A stretch of 42,125 bases of DNA from Basidiobolus meristosporus CBS 931.73 (taxonomy: Eukaryota; Basidiobolomycota; Basidiobolomycetes; Basidiobolales; Basidiobolaceae). The DNA is taken from NCBI GenBank assembly GCA_002104905.1, contig MCFE01000722.1, forward strand, positions 1 through 42,125. The letters run 5' to 3'. The position numbers and the translations under genes are program-made. Of this stretch, positions 20,367 through 31,652 are shown one piece after another (within the stretch, counting starts at the first letter, position 1; the number at the start of each line of letters is the position of its first letter). The notes below the pieces were generated by a model, which worked only from the letters and a program-made list of their open reading frames with translations, was not told the DNA's origin and did no database searches.

Positions 20367-23157
20367 TTATTGGTTGACCAGATGTTTTTGAATAATCTCC
20401 CAAATCATGCGTTGTCGAATGTACTTCATATGCTTTTGGTGGAAGTCAAACGGTTCGTTGCGGCTGATGTACTCGGCAAACATGCATGTGAAGACCCCGC
20501 AGTCGAACCCATTCTGTTGACTAGGGATGTTCTTGGGCGCGTAGTCTGTCCATTCCGACAGATCCATCGGCTGGCTTAGCTTGTCCATGGATTCTTCTTC
20601 GAGGTAGTGGCGCAGAAGCTAGGGAAGAGTGTGAGTAGAAATGTATGCGCGCGTGATTGTGGGATGGAAATACCTGAAAGCACTGTGGGTTGTTGCCATG
20701 CATCGAGTCGTAATACTCGATCCGCTTTTGCTTGAAGTTGATGATCGCGCAAACCCAATGCATTCCCAGATGAACCGGAATAATAATGTAATCCTTCTTG
20801 AAGATGTTGAACTTGGGGGAAGGGTGAGCACACTGATCAAAAAATGGGCCAGTGTAGATGTGGGCGTTACCTTGCGGCTCCATCGTCGAACCTTCTGGTA
20901 GCCTTTGTCACGAAGTGTGGAGTAAAAGAATGTGTTGAAGACGTGGATTTCCGGATAGCTTGACTGGGACTTTTTAGCTCTCTCCATAATCAGGTTGCCA
21001 TAGAAATTCATAATCTTCGAACGGGGAGGTTAGTAAGCTGGGCAAGATGGGAGAAGTGAGGATCCAGCCTTACCTCGTCATTGAGCCATCTTCCATCTCT
21101 GAGCGTCTCGATGTCAGATCTGCACAGTGTGACATTAAAGCCCTCCACGATTTCCTCAGCGTCAGGACTGAGTGCCCATTCAATCTTGGTCAAAGAAAGA
21201 GTCAGCTACTGTTCTAACAAACACTACTTCAACACAACTCACTGTCTCGTACGCCTCTTCTGACAGTTCCGGAAAGTTGTTTCGCTTTGGCTACACCTTG
21301 GCATTAATAGGGCTGCTGAACCAATCTGAAGAAGTGGACTTACTTGAGCTTTCTTGCGTTGCTCGTCGATCTATGTGGAGTGGGTTAGTCCGGGCAACAA
21401 GAAGAGTACTACACTTAAAACTAACCAGCTGATCCATCAGCAAATCTTGCTGCTTCAATCTGTCGAAGGTCGGGGTGAATGGACGATCCTCCGGCGGTTT
21501 ACTATCATGCATGGAGGAATGAATAAACTTCCTGGGAATCAGCCATGTAGATGAATCTTACAACAAATGCGCCTTTTCAATGCGCTCCCGGAGGCTCTTC
21601 AGCCACTCCTCCTCTCCCCAAGAATCCAGCCTCGAAGGGAGGTTCTGTGTGAAGGTAATCAATGACTGGAACCCACAGTGGTCAGTAGAAATGGGCTGTG
21701 TACCTTCATGGGAGAACTTTGGATCGCATTGGATTTTTGCTTGGCTTTCGTCGAGTGATTAGAGGTGGAAATATAGAATGAGCAATCACGAAGGCCGCTC
21801 TTACCTGGTAGACTTTGAGGTTTTGCACCAATTGAGGCCTCATATACTTGCTTGGCATAATCAGTAAAGACTGAAGGAATCGGGTAAGTGACAATTCCAT
21901 TCATCATCTAGGGACTCTGAAATTACCGGCATACTCCCGCTCGTTTCCTAAATAGCCTATTTCACGCAACTGTCAGCGGGAATTCTAGGGAACGGATCGT
22001 CTCAAGGCTACTCACCTAATTCCTTGGCCTGAGAGAAAGGCACACAAGCCTGGAGCATCTCGCGAGTGATCGTCTTGACATGCTTCCGCCGCTATGCAAG
22101 GGTTAATTGTACGCTCATTGACATGGCATATCGATTTAGGCATTACCCTATCTTCAAACAAGGGTGATTTTCTAGACTTCCTGGCGCTATTTCTGGCGAG
22201 CGCTCGGCGAACACTGCCTGGCCTCCGGCGATATGTCGAACGCACGAAAGGGGACTGCAACGAACTCTCGGGTACATCGTCATCCGAGTCATCGATGAGA
22301 ATGGGCTGTGTAGGGTCATTGAGTGGTGACCGGCTGCGGGTCGGGCGGAGGTGTGAATTAATTAGGGGTTTGTTTTGGCTTGTAGTGCCTAGTGGCGCAA
22401 AAATATGAGCAGGGAATCGCCTCTCATATGAACATCACGACCCACCTATATCAGATCTACAGGGGAATCCGTCCTCCTCCAACACAGCATTCTTCAGCTC
22501 ATCAATCGAAATGGATCTCTCGGAAAATTCCTCGTCGGACTCGCTATAAATAAGGGTAGTTTCAAACTTGGGGGATAGGTCGGTATTGTATACCAGCCCA
22601 TTCGAGATAGGCTTCGACTCGCTCACGAGTATCGGAGACAGGTGATCAAAGAGGTCTTTTTGCCTTTTGCCATCTGCAATTTGTCCAATGCTAAGTATCA
22701 GGTCGACCATGCCTTATCCAACAAACGGTTGCTTTACCTTCGACAAAAAATATGTTCTCTTCCTCCATCGTCGGGGAGATATCTAATGCGTCTGGAACCT
22801 CTCCTGGTTTGGGGTCAACTTCAGTGAGACCTTTAACAGATCAGACTCGGAGTTACGGAAATGAACCTTACCATCAGTAGTTTCCGGGCTCGGATCTTGG
22901 GGAGCTGTTTTCTGGTCGTGGGCCAGGTTGGGGGAGGCATTTGACCCGCTGACCCAAGAAAAGAAGCGACTGGCCACGTCGACAAAAACCGAGAGCAGCC
23001 TTCTTTTGGGCGGGTGCTCGGTCTCGGGTGAGTATAGAGGATCCGGCGCGAAATCATCCTCTTCTTCGCGTCCTCGTTTCAGTCTGGAGTCGGATCCATT
23101 CATGTCCAACAAGTCGGCAGGGTTGCAAACACGTCTCGACGTGTGTAGAGCTTCCAT
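20367..23157 (-). CDS. ULP1: SUMO-specific cysteine protease, ULP1/SENP family (C48)
   Basis: Sixteen exons, high to low: 22872-23157, 22738-22830, 22446-22673, 22147-22388, 22016-22091, 21927-21956, 21805-21870, 21704-21744, 21562-21644, 21426-21501, 21344-21370, 21243-21290, 21074-21184, 20871-21014, 20674-20811, 20367-20618. All junctions are GT...AG and in phase, giving 646 residues. The C-terminal 230 residues are the peptidase: WLNDEIMNFYGNLIMERA, then catalytic His in PVHLGMHWVCAIINF, Asp in YYDSMHG, oxyanion Gln and nucleophile Cys in SQQNGFDCGVF. It matures SUMO and removes it from targets. The N-terminal half is basic and Ser/Pro-rich (ETEHPPKRRLLS) and has a likely SUMO-interacting motif PILIDDSDDD. 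Yeast Ulp1 is held at the nuclear pore; here the next gene upstream encodes a pore protein. Confidence 0.93.
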
Positions 23158-23771
23158 ATTGCTATAGAACGGGGGTACCACGTGAACGGGATGGTGGTTA
23201 GGGAATCGGTATCAGGATGCTTAGGATAAAAAAGAGGGAGCGAAAGGTGGCTGAGAGTGAGAGCTATTTGCGTAGGGTAAGCAAACCAAGGAGAAATTAT
23301 TACAAACTAGCAAAACTCTAAAGGCGGGAATGGTGTTTAATCAAAGAGTTTACCTAAAAAACTTTATAACCTTGAATTGAGGATAAAGTAAATTCAGGGA
23401 GCGGCGACCTCGCCAATCATTGGTATACAATGGACCAACGGGATGATTCCTTCATTTCCTTTCATTTCCTTTCATACCCCTTAAATGGATGATTCGGTGA
23501 TTGAACACAATCAATTATATAAGGAATCTGCGCAGGTGAACGCTTGATCAAATGCTAATGATTGTTTTGATGCGAATTCGCCAGCAAAATATCCACATCT
23601 TCGCCAGTGCGCAGTGATTTGCAGAGAATGCATGGAGTTCATCTTTCCTAGTTTATTTGACCATCGCGGGTTGGTCGACTGATTTTACAACAATAATATC
23701 GCCAGAAAAGTAGGGAAATGGGAAATGGGAAGCGGGCAATAACGGGAAGTAACGGGGTAGTAACGGGCTGT
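23158..23771. other. Gap between ULP1 start and NUP155 stop
   Basis: About 610 bp on the ULP1 promoter side. It contains a short direct repeat ttcatttcct (23451-23470) and, next to the NUP155 stop, a run of gtaacggg-like units (about 23735-23768). No ORF, tRNA or TATA box that I can support. Confidence 0.45.
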
Positions 23772-26700
23772 CTAATAGAATTGACGGATGCGTCTTTGAA
23801 GTTCGTGGAATTTGTTTACCAGTGTGGAGTTCGTGGTGGCCAGACTGACCAGATATTTGCTGATCGACTCATCGATGAACTTGGCTGGGAGCGGCTCCTT
23901 GTCTTCCGAAAGGGCGGCTTGCTTGTCCGAATCGATCCACTCATTCATCAGCAGGTGGATCTCCTCCAGCAGGAACTCCATGGAGCTGGGTGTTTGCCAA
24001 GGAGGAAGCTTGGTCTCGAACATCGAGTGGAAAATCTCGAGCATGGAGCCGTATGGGACACCAATGCTGTGGAGTGTGCGGACCACCCAGCCGGGCTCGG
24101 CCTCGCTTTGATATTGGAGATTGTACTTCTCGAGGAGGTCGCAAATCTTCGTGAGCGGGAACACGTTGGATGATGGATAGTATCTTTTGCCAATTTCTTT
24201 GATCTTCTGGCTCATCGCTTGGTTGGGTTGGATCCGGCCTTCCGTCACTGCGTTCTCGTGTGTCTGGCGAATGATCTCTGCCCAGATTTGTGCGATGTAC
24301 TCTTGGTCGTAGTAGTTGGAGGTGTAGAAGATAAGAAGCATGGACTCGTAGAGTCTAAGAGGGAACGCGTATTGGTTGTATAGCTGGGTGACATCAAAGA
24401 GCTTGGTATCCAGCTCAGCAAGGGCCTCGGGGTGTGCCCCGCTACGCTGGATGGCATGATAAATGTCCATTTGCACTTGGGCCACCTCGAGCTTCTCCTC
24501 CAATTCATGCAAGAACTGGATTCCGTCCTCTCTGCTGATACCAGGGGCGAAGCTCTTTGCATTACCCACTGCACGTGAGAGGTACTCGATCCGGTCCGAA
24601 AGGGTCAGGGCAAACTCTGTCGAATCGGCCAATCTGCTTTGGACTCTGGCTGCTAGCCCGTAATGGCCAGCTCTAACATAGTATTGCCAGAGCAGGTCTA
24701 GCTTCTCCAGGGTAAGTGGCTCTCTTTGAAGATAATCCTCGAGGTAAGGTGTTTGCACTTCCAACAGCTGTTGAACAAGGCCTTGGGCAATGTACCAATC
24801 GTAAAGCTGGAAATGGAACAGAATGTCATCCGATGATAGCGCCTTTTGGAACACCTGGGCTCTGAATATCTCGTTGTCTTGGAGAGTTATCTCGGAGTCT
24901 TCGGCCGAGAGTTTTGTTTGCTGGTACAGGGAGTTGGCGGCGAGCAATGTGGAGAACACACACTCATAGCATCTGATGCGCTTCTTGTAGAACTCCATTC
25001 GGAAGTCGGATGAGGGGGCATTGTCCTGGAAGAAGGAGATTGCGTAGCCCGCTGGATCCTGCTCCTTGGCGCATGTTAGTCCAAGTTCGACGGCGCCCAT
25101 GTGGAATCTCAACAGCTTGAATTCTTCACAGATTTCCTGAAGCTTGATGAGCGGGAGATGCTTAGCTACTCTGTTGAAAAGTCGGAGAGATTCTCTCAAA
25201 AGGGATAGTCGCTCTTCGATCTCGTTGGTGGCCTTGGCGTGTCTCAAATGCTCGATGGCCTTGAAGAGAGTGACATCGTCGACGGTGCAGAAGGATCCGC
25301 AGCGCTTTTGCAGTAAATCGCTAACCGCCTCGACGCTAATGTGCTGGTTGGCTTGCTTGTCGATTACAGCGGCGACCAGGTCTCTACGGAGCTCACGGCC
25401 CTTGACGGAGATCAAGAAATTCTCAAAGGTAAGCTCCAAAAGCTGCTCTTGAGTAGAGCTGGGCACACCTTGCACAATGTCTGACAATCTGTAGTCCAAA
25501 AGCAGGGAAATGAATGAAATGGCCTCGAAGCACTGTGTCAACAGTTCCTGCATGGTGTGTAGGGATTGTTGCTCCATCTGCCAAGCCTCGGCCTCTCTGC
25601 GTCCGGCCTGAAGGTCTGAGAAGATGAATTGTGAGGAGTCAGGTCTCGAGGCAAACTGAGGGTTCGCTTCCAGGAAGTCTCTGAGTGAAGCAAGGTTCTG
25701 TTGGATTGAAGTCAACACTGAAATGGAAACTGCAGTATCATAATCGTGGCCAACTTTGACAATGAATGGCTTCTTCCAAATGGGGTTGACGAGTCGGGCC
25801 AAATAAAGCGCGAGACCGTCATGGCGACCGCTGTAGATAGGCTCAGGAGTGAACAATGGTCTGCCGACGTCGTTGCTAGTGATGATGCTCGACTGCATGT
25901 CCACGAGAATTGGCTTTCCGCCATATTCGAAGAACACTTTTTGCGCGCTGGAGACGCTGCTCTGGCTTCTGTTAAGCTGAGAGCTCATAAGGCTGTCGAA
26001 CCCAGCGACACTGACGGACGGGTGCCCGCAAATAATGGCCAAGCACATGGCGCAGACTTGAGATCTGCCGTAGTTTTCAATGAACGCCAAAATGTCGGCT
26101 TCTTGGGTGGATGGACTGGTCAGGAGTTGGTTCAGGATGTCGATCGGACGTTGCTTGACGAACATGTTAATCCCGGAGTTGGTCAAGACGAGGAACCGTC
26201 TGGGTGGATAGGCGAGCTGTGTCGCTAGTTCATTCAGCACGCGCTCGTCGTCGTTCCCAATTTGCTCGAATGGATTGTCGATTTCGGCGATCGCCCATGT
26301 CTTGCCCTCGATGGTGTTGGATCCGTGGAACTCGACCAGTGGTCCGCGCTGGCTTTGGATCCCTGCTTGGCTAATTTTCCCGGAATCAGGGGCCATGCCC
26401 ATAAGTGAGTCCATCTCATCACTGACCGAGTTGGCAGCTAGAAGCACGCCACTCGAGTAGGAGGTAACATGGATGTTGGAGACACTGAGGCTGCGATTGA
26501 ATTCGCCAATGGTCTTGGGAGTAGTCTCCAGGCTAGGGGGGAGTCGTACGTGTAGGAGCTCCAGGCCGGTGGGAGCCTTGAGGTCGTTGCGCAAAACAGC
26601 GCCAACCCCGCGGAAATCGCGCTTGTGGTGGGTGAAATAGAGACGGCAACCTTGAATGGGGTTTGGTTACCACGAGTGCATGTCAGGAGGAATCGGACCA

Positions 26701-28214
26701 GATGCTTACCAGTCGAAGTAATAGCTACAAGGTTGATCAGCTTCGACTCCGAGGGATAGACAGGATGTAGGGACACTATCTGGAAACTTCTGTAGTCCAG
26801 CAATGGAGAGGTGGAACACAATTGAGAGGCGTACTGGCAGATGTTGGTCACCTTGGCCACTCTCTCGAACTGAGCTCCATCTTGGCCAAGAAATATGATC
26901 TAGCGCGTGGTTCAGTGTGAGCTGCGAGATATGAGGCCCAGCTTAGTGATTAGAGTAAATACCTCGATGTTGGATCGCTTGGTCAGAGCATACAGGGTAT
27001 TCTTCGTTTCATCCATGGTGATGTACACAATGGGATCTAATTGGAGTGGGTGAGTCGCGATCAACGATGCATCGCATTAGCAAGAACAACAAACCCTCGG
27101 GCGACTTTAGGAAGGTTGGAATGAAGGTAGGTACAAGGGAGGAATAGGGGGAGGATGTGTGGTTGATCTTTCGGCACTTCTTCGTGAACCAGCCCTCTTC
27201 GCCCTGGCGGCATTATGGCTTAGTTTGTGCAGCAGAACACGCGCGGGATGTGAGAAACATACCTGGTAGACAAGCTCATAGATATGCCCATCGTTTCCGC
27301 ACATAAATATACGGGCATTCTTGGTGCTAACAATGGATGTCATGCTAACATTGTCCGAAGGAATAGCCATCAACGTTCTGTATAGCGTCAGATCGGTGGA
27401 GATGCGCTCGTGGCTAGAGATCTGTGTCGAGCCCTGAGAGATCGACAAGCCGAGCAGAATGATCTCCAGAGGAGTGGCTAGCACGAGAACATACTGGACC
27501 TCCTCCACAAATATTCCTAAGGTAATGGTTCGGTGTGAGCATATCGAGTTTTCCGAAGCACTTTGCTTACAAGGCAATTACCTGGCTTGGCTTTTGCCAA
27601 ACCAACGCTGACAATAATCTGATCCTGGTCCTCGAAAGTGTAGAAGTCGTTGCTTTGAATTTCCAAACAAGTCAATTAGCTGCACAGGTGCGCTGAGTAT
27701 TGGGGACCGAGTAGTTACCCATCCTGATAATTCCACAAAAATAATCTATGATCCACAGTAATCCAGGCTCGATTGATTTCAGGAAAGAGGCCCATGAAGC
27801 ATCTGCATTGCAGCACTATCAAGTAGATTAGAAAAGCAAACGCCAGAAAACATGGAAATATAGCCTTACAATCATACTGCTCAAACAAAGCATTCGGGAG
27901 AGTGATGATTCTTTTCCTCTGGAACAACTGCCAGCCAAGAGTTTGTGGTTGCGAATATTCGCCGGAAGAAGAGGCTAAAGGATGGAAATGGGTAAATATA
28001 AAGAGGAGCTCGAAGTGAATGGCAGTAGAAACATACAGCTAAGCAGATCTGCCAATTCAGGGAATTTGATGTCGCTGATCAACTGCGCATCCAAGGCCTT
28101 TGCTGCAGTGTTCAACATATTGTGATAGGCCTCAGCAGAGGTGGCGTTGATAGCTGGGTTAAGGGGCAATTCGGAAGCCTGTAGCTGATCCACATCGAAC
28201 ATTGACTGCACCAT
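23772..28214 (-). CDS. NUP155: Nucleoporin NUP155 / NUP170 family, inner-ring scaffold
   Basis: Nine exons, high to low: 28037-28214, 27870-27974, 27719-27815, 27582-27652, 27263-27516, 27095-27203, 26963-27036, 26710-26899, 23772-26650. They join in phase to 1318 residues, close to the family size of 1300-1500. The N-terminal beta-propeller starts with RIITLPNALFEQYD, LLQCRCFMGLFPEINRAW and TVDHRLFLWNYQDG, then GNDGHIYELVYQ and YITMDETKNTLYALTKRS. The large last exon is the alpha-helical stack (for example FQLYDWYIAQGLVQQLLEVQ and YYVRAGHYGLAARVQSRLAD). It builds the inner ring of the nuclear pore and touches membrane. The start ATG gives MVQSMFDVDQLQASE, a natural fungal N-terminus. It is divergent with the LYR gene. 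Confidence 0.95.
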
Positions 28215-28534
28215 AATGAGAAAGTAGTGGCAGGCGCAACCCTAGAGTCTAACAAACCACCAATATAGACGAAGTACACTTAAAGTTCGTAGTTTTTTGT
28301 TTACCTGGAATCATGTTTCGTAAGATTTTTCTTTTTTTCGTTGGATTCGCGCGTCGACACCACGAACAATGGATCCGACTAATCCCACAACAATTCCATC
28401 CTGCATTATTTTGGTCATACCCACTTACCCCTAGGATCATGATCAGTCGACAAAAAATTTTGAATTTTCTCCTAGTCAGTGGTTGAATCGCCGAACGGCT
28501 GTTGTTTGACCACCCACTGCTTCCTCGCCCCACA
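28215..28534. promoter_or_regulatory. Shared upstream region of NUP155 and the LYR gene
   Basis: 320 bp between divergent ATGs. No obvious TATA box. I see no RNA gene in it. Confidence 0.5.
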
Positions 28535-28980
28535 ATGAATCCTCTACAGCGCCAAGAATTCGTCTCTCTCTATAGAACCTTTCTCCGTCTTGCTGCCAAA
28601 TGGCCCGCTGACCCTATCCGACCCACCAGAAACTTCCGCACCTCGTTGCATTCGCGTCTCATGGAAGACTTCCGTAAGCCACTGAACGCCGCCACCGAGA
28701 GCGAAGTCGAAGCCACTCTCCAAGAAGCCAGAAGCCAGCTGGCCGCCTTGAAAAACGTTCTTGGAAATACGTACAAACAGGAGGTTGGGTTATTGCGTAG
28801 TTCACCGTGTAGAGACGTCTTGGCTAACTTTCCTCTATTCCACAGAATACACTTTCGGAAGCTATGCTAACCCCTGCTGGCAATCCCAAATACTACGAGC
28901 GGCTCTTGGCTAGCCTCGACGCCTTGAGCAAAGCAGAAAAGGATCCAAGGGGCTTTTTCGCTCGCCTCTTTGGTCGTTAA
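28535..28980 (+). CDS. Small LYR-motif mitochondrial protein (Complex1_LYR family)
   Basis: Two exons, 28535-28783 and 28846-28980, give 127 residues. The intron donor is gag|gttggg. The alternative donor at 28770 would cause an early stop, so it is rejected. Near the N-terminus, EFVSLYRTFLRLAAKWP holds the LYR tripeptide in a helix, followed by Arg-rich helices (FRTSLHSRLMEDFRK) and a C-terminal FFARLFGR. LYR proteins are small mitochondrial adaptors that bind the acyl carrier protein and help assemble respiratory complexes or Fe-S clusters. I cannot assign which member this is. The WP...P..R.F spacing is not that of ISD11 or of a standard complex I subunit I can recall. It is divergent from NUP155. 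Confidence 0.82.
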
Positions 28981-29212
28981 GTAGTCTAGATGCACTTACA
29001 AGCTCATATCATGCCTTGAAAATCTCTATTGCACATATGTACAATTCTACTTCATTCATCACCCAAGCACTAAACTCCTTTCGAGAGCATTTACTTTTTA
29101 ATCTCTGTATCATCTGAGATATCCTGTGTACTCCAAAGTTATGGGTTATACTGAGTTAATTTTATTATAAAACTTCGTATGCTACACAGGGGCAATATCA
29201 CCCACTTTAATG

Positions 29213-29630
29213 TTACTCGCTGTCGGGAAGGAAAACCTCGGACTTCTTTTCCTCCGTTTTCTCCAGGTTATCTTGAATGATGCGGCACTGCTTGAAGCTA
29301 GCAGTTGTAAACAAGTAGGCGCTTAATGCGGTCGTACCTGAGGTGGCCAAACGAGTTAGTATTGCTTCCAATACTCCGCAGGGGGATAAAGCTCATACCG
29401 AAAGTAGAGAGATACAGTGTGTTGCGAGGGAATTTGAAGACACTCTTGCCAAGTAAACCAGAGATGGTCAAGGCACATAGGCCGAAGAGCACCCCATCGA
29501 GCATGGCGCGTCTCTGGCACTCTCTAAGAGAAGCCAAATGCTAACGGACGAGTCAGAAACAAACCATACAAGAAAGCTAAAGTATGCTGACCGGATATTT
29601 CTCAGCTATTTCGCGGTTAATGCTGGACAT
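29213..29630 (-). CDS. Small two-helix membrane protein, OCIA-domain-like
   Basis: Three exons, high to low: 29592-29630, 29399-29540, 29213-29337. In-phase product of 101 residues. Sequence: a short polar start (MSSINREIAEKYPHLASL), then RECQRRAMLDG, a first hydrophobic helix (VLFGLCALTISGLLGKSV), the loop FKFPRNTLYLSTFG, a second helix (TTALSAYLFTTASFKQC) and a charged end (DNLEKTEEKKSEVFLPDSE). The RECQ start, two small-residue-rich helices and the closing KQC resemble the OCIA domain of mitochondrial or endosomal membrane proteins. The match is by eye and weak. Introns of 51 and 61 bp. Convergent with the LYR gene, divergent from the trefoil-like gene. Confidence 0.72.
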
Positions 29631-29853
29631 GGTGGCGATGACAAGTTTAAAGCTGAGACGGAGAGCTTTCAACTCGATTTAATGCCAGGTTGATTAAAAT
29701 CCGATAAATATTGTTTTGACCCCAGGGAACGAAACATGGGGCAATTATTGATGTTTGATTAGAATGTGCTCCTTGCTGATCGTACCAGTTTAGCCTTGAT
29801 GCCACCGGATGAATCGATATGAAACGTTGCTACTTCGCCACAGTCACTTGAAG

Positions 29854-29860
29854 TATAAAA
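29854..29860 (+). promoter_or_regulatory. TATA box of the trefoil-like secreted protein
   Basis: TATAAAA, 72 bp upstream of the ATG at 29926. An upstream in-frame ATG at 29809 would lie before this box and is therefore not used. Confidence 0.65.
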
Positions 29861-29925
29861 TTCCAAAAGTGAGTGGGAACGCCTACCCCCTCCCACTGTC
29901 CCGTTTAGCCATTTGCTCTGGTCTC

Positions 29926-30591
29926 ATGTTTCGGGCGCTCGCTTATCTTTGCTTGTTCTTTGGGTGCCTTCTTACTTTCACCGATGCCTTCTACAACCAG
30001 AATATTGCATGTGGCTGGCCAGATATCACAAGATATGAGTGCATGAGGCGAACTGGGTGTCAATGGTCGCCAGTGTATGGTACTGGGTACTCGGGGTATT
30101 CTTGCTTCTATCCCCCGCTGGAGGTAAGTGTAAGGGCTCGCTGCGGCCCCGAGTCAATCACTCTGTACGAGTGCACCCATGATAGAAGCTGCTTGTATGA
30201 GGAATCCAAAACGGGAAATCCATCTTGCTTTCACAAGAAACCACCTGCTGGTTCTAGCGCTACTGATCAGAGCATTGATTGTGGTTTCCCTGAGATGCAA
30301 GCCACAGAATGCCCAATCGACTCGGGTTGTCAGTGGTCACCCGGCAATGGATTGAATTGGTGCTATTTCCCGAGAGATAAGCTTATCAATCAAAGGACAA
30401 CCCCATGCGGAAACCAAGCTTCAAGAGTGGAATGCACGAAGGTAAACAAGTGTCTCTTTGATACTCTAGCTACGGGAAGCGCTACCACATGCTTCTACAA
30501 CCCCGGTGGAAAGCCCAAGCCGGATATACCAGAGGGGTTCGAGGCTGTTGAGACCTCAACGCAGTCCGTGTCAGAGACCGTAAATGTTTAG
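29926..30591 (+). CDS. Secreted cysteine-rich protein with four trefoil-like 4-Cys modules
   Basis: 221 residues, no intron. The start MFRALAYLCLFFGCLLTFTD plus AF is a clear signal peptide. Four modules follow, each with four cysteines in the pattern CG-x(6-8)-EC-x(5-6)-C-x-[WYF]-x(n)-C-[FY]. Examples are CGWPDITRYECMRRTGCQW ... SCFYP and CGFPEMQATECPIDSGCQW ... WCYFP. Modules 1 and 3 are alike (GCQWSP), and 2 and 4 are alike (SCLYEE / KCLFDT), so the array is two ABAB pairs. The layout recalls the P-type (trefoil) domain, but the usual GCC is GCQ, and two of its six cysteines are absent. The C-terminus is a short Thr/Ser-rich tail. No GPI signal is seen. Role unknown; an extracellular glycan-binding or wall-associated protein is possible. 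Confidence 0.85.
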   Translation: MFRALAYLCLFFGCLLTFTDAFYNQNIACGWPDITRYECMRRTGCQWSPVYGTGYSGYSCFYPPLEVSVRARCGPESITLYECTHDRSCLYEESKTGNPSCFHKKPPAGSSATDQSIDCGFPEMQATECPIDSGCQWSPGNGLNWCYFPRDKLINQRTTPCGNQASRVECTKVNKCLFDTLATGSATTCFYNPGGKPKPDIPEGFEAVETSTQSVSETVNV

Positions 30592-30783
30592 GCTGCTTCA
30601 CGTTGGCTTTTAAGATAATTCTTAAGTAAACCCTCTGGCTGGTTGTATTCTGCTTTAATGCTTGCTTGTTCTGGTTTTTAATACAAATGAGTGTAGGCAC
30701 TCAGGGAAGGTGCCCAGAGATTGATTTAAAGGTTACATATAAACTACATGCGCTAGAATTACGAAATGCTTCTCCACATGTTA

Positions 30784-31342
30784 TTAGTTTGCACCGATTA
30801 CTAGCACCAACACAAAAAGACTGATCAGTAGGGCAATAATACCTACAGTACCGCCTATGACTATTCCTCTACTAGCGGGAAACTTGCCTTGCGTCATAAG
30901 AGATTGAGCATGGAAATAACGAATAAGGGCAAAGAAGGTAAAGCATATCCCAAACACTATGAAGGAGGCGCCGATTGGAATACCGGCATTATGATGGGAT
31001 TTACTGTTGGAATCCTTGGTTGGCAAACGGAAAAGTTGAGCGATGGCAACACCAACAGTAATCAGAGAAAGCGAAGTACGAATCCAAGCGAGAAAAGTAC
31101 GTTCATTTGCTAAACAAGGGTGCTTTAGGGGATGTGCTACAATGGATAGCTCACAAGAAGATTAGAACCATACCTAAATGGTCGCGAGCAACGCTGCCTT
31201 TATTTTCAAGCAACAAGCTTGGGTTTAGACGTGACCAAAGACTCCTTTTATCATTGTTAGAAGAGTTAGACGGATTCGGAGAGGCCTGTTGGTTAGACTC
31301 TCTCAAGGCAGTATTTCTCTTCCGTACGTCTGATTCAGTCAT
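30784..31342 (-). CDS. DUF202 (YidH-like) small membrane protein
   Basis: Two exons, 31174-31342 and 30784-31109, join in phase to 164 residues. After a polar, Asn/Ser-rich N-terminus of about 50 residues comes the DUF202 signature ARDHLANERTFLAWIRTS, split by the intron between L and A, then three hydrophobic helices: LSLITVGVAIAQLF, ASFIVFGICFTFFALIRYF and IVIGGTVGIIALLISLFVLV. The family is an inner or vacuolar membrane protein. In fungi the domain also ends the VTC polyphosphate polymerase subunits, but no SPX part is present here, so a stand-alone DUF202 protein or VTC1-like subunit is the best reading. Convergent with the trefoil-like gene. Confidence 0.88.
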
Positions 31343-31652
31343 GAGTAAGATGGTCGGAAGCAGAGGCGTAAGGGGTTTTTAAAGAAGGCCATGAGGAATT
31401 TTTATGATGTGACTTTGTTTAATTATGGTAATTCACCGGAAGGTTTTATCCAATTGGCCAGAACTTTATTCCTTGATTGACTAATAGATCAGATATTTTC
31501 ATTCCAATGTGACTCAAACAGGGAGCTGTGTTCACCAGGGGATCCAAAGTTGCTACGAAATACATGTGCTCAGAATTGAGTTTGGTGGTGAAATAGCGTG
31601 ATACGGAACTGAGCACCCACGCGATGAATGTTCGACGGATTTTGCTTGATTC

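Noticed and set aside
31109-31382. Plus-strand frame over the DUF202 gene's first exon
   Set aside because: Antisense to a well-supported two-exon gene with an in-phase signature.
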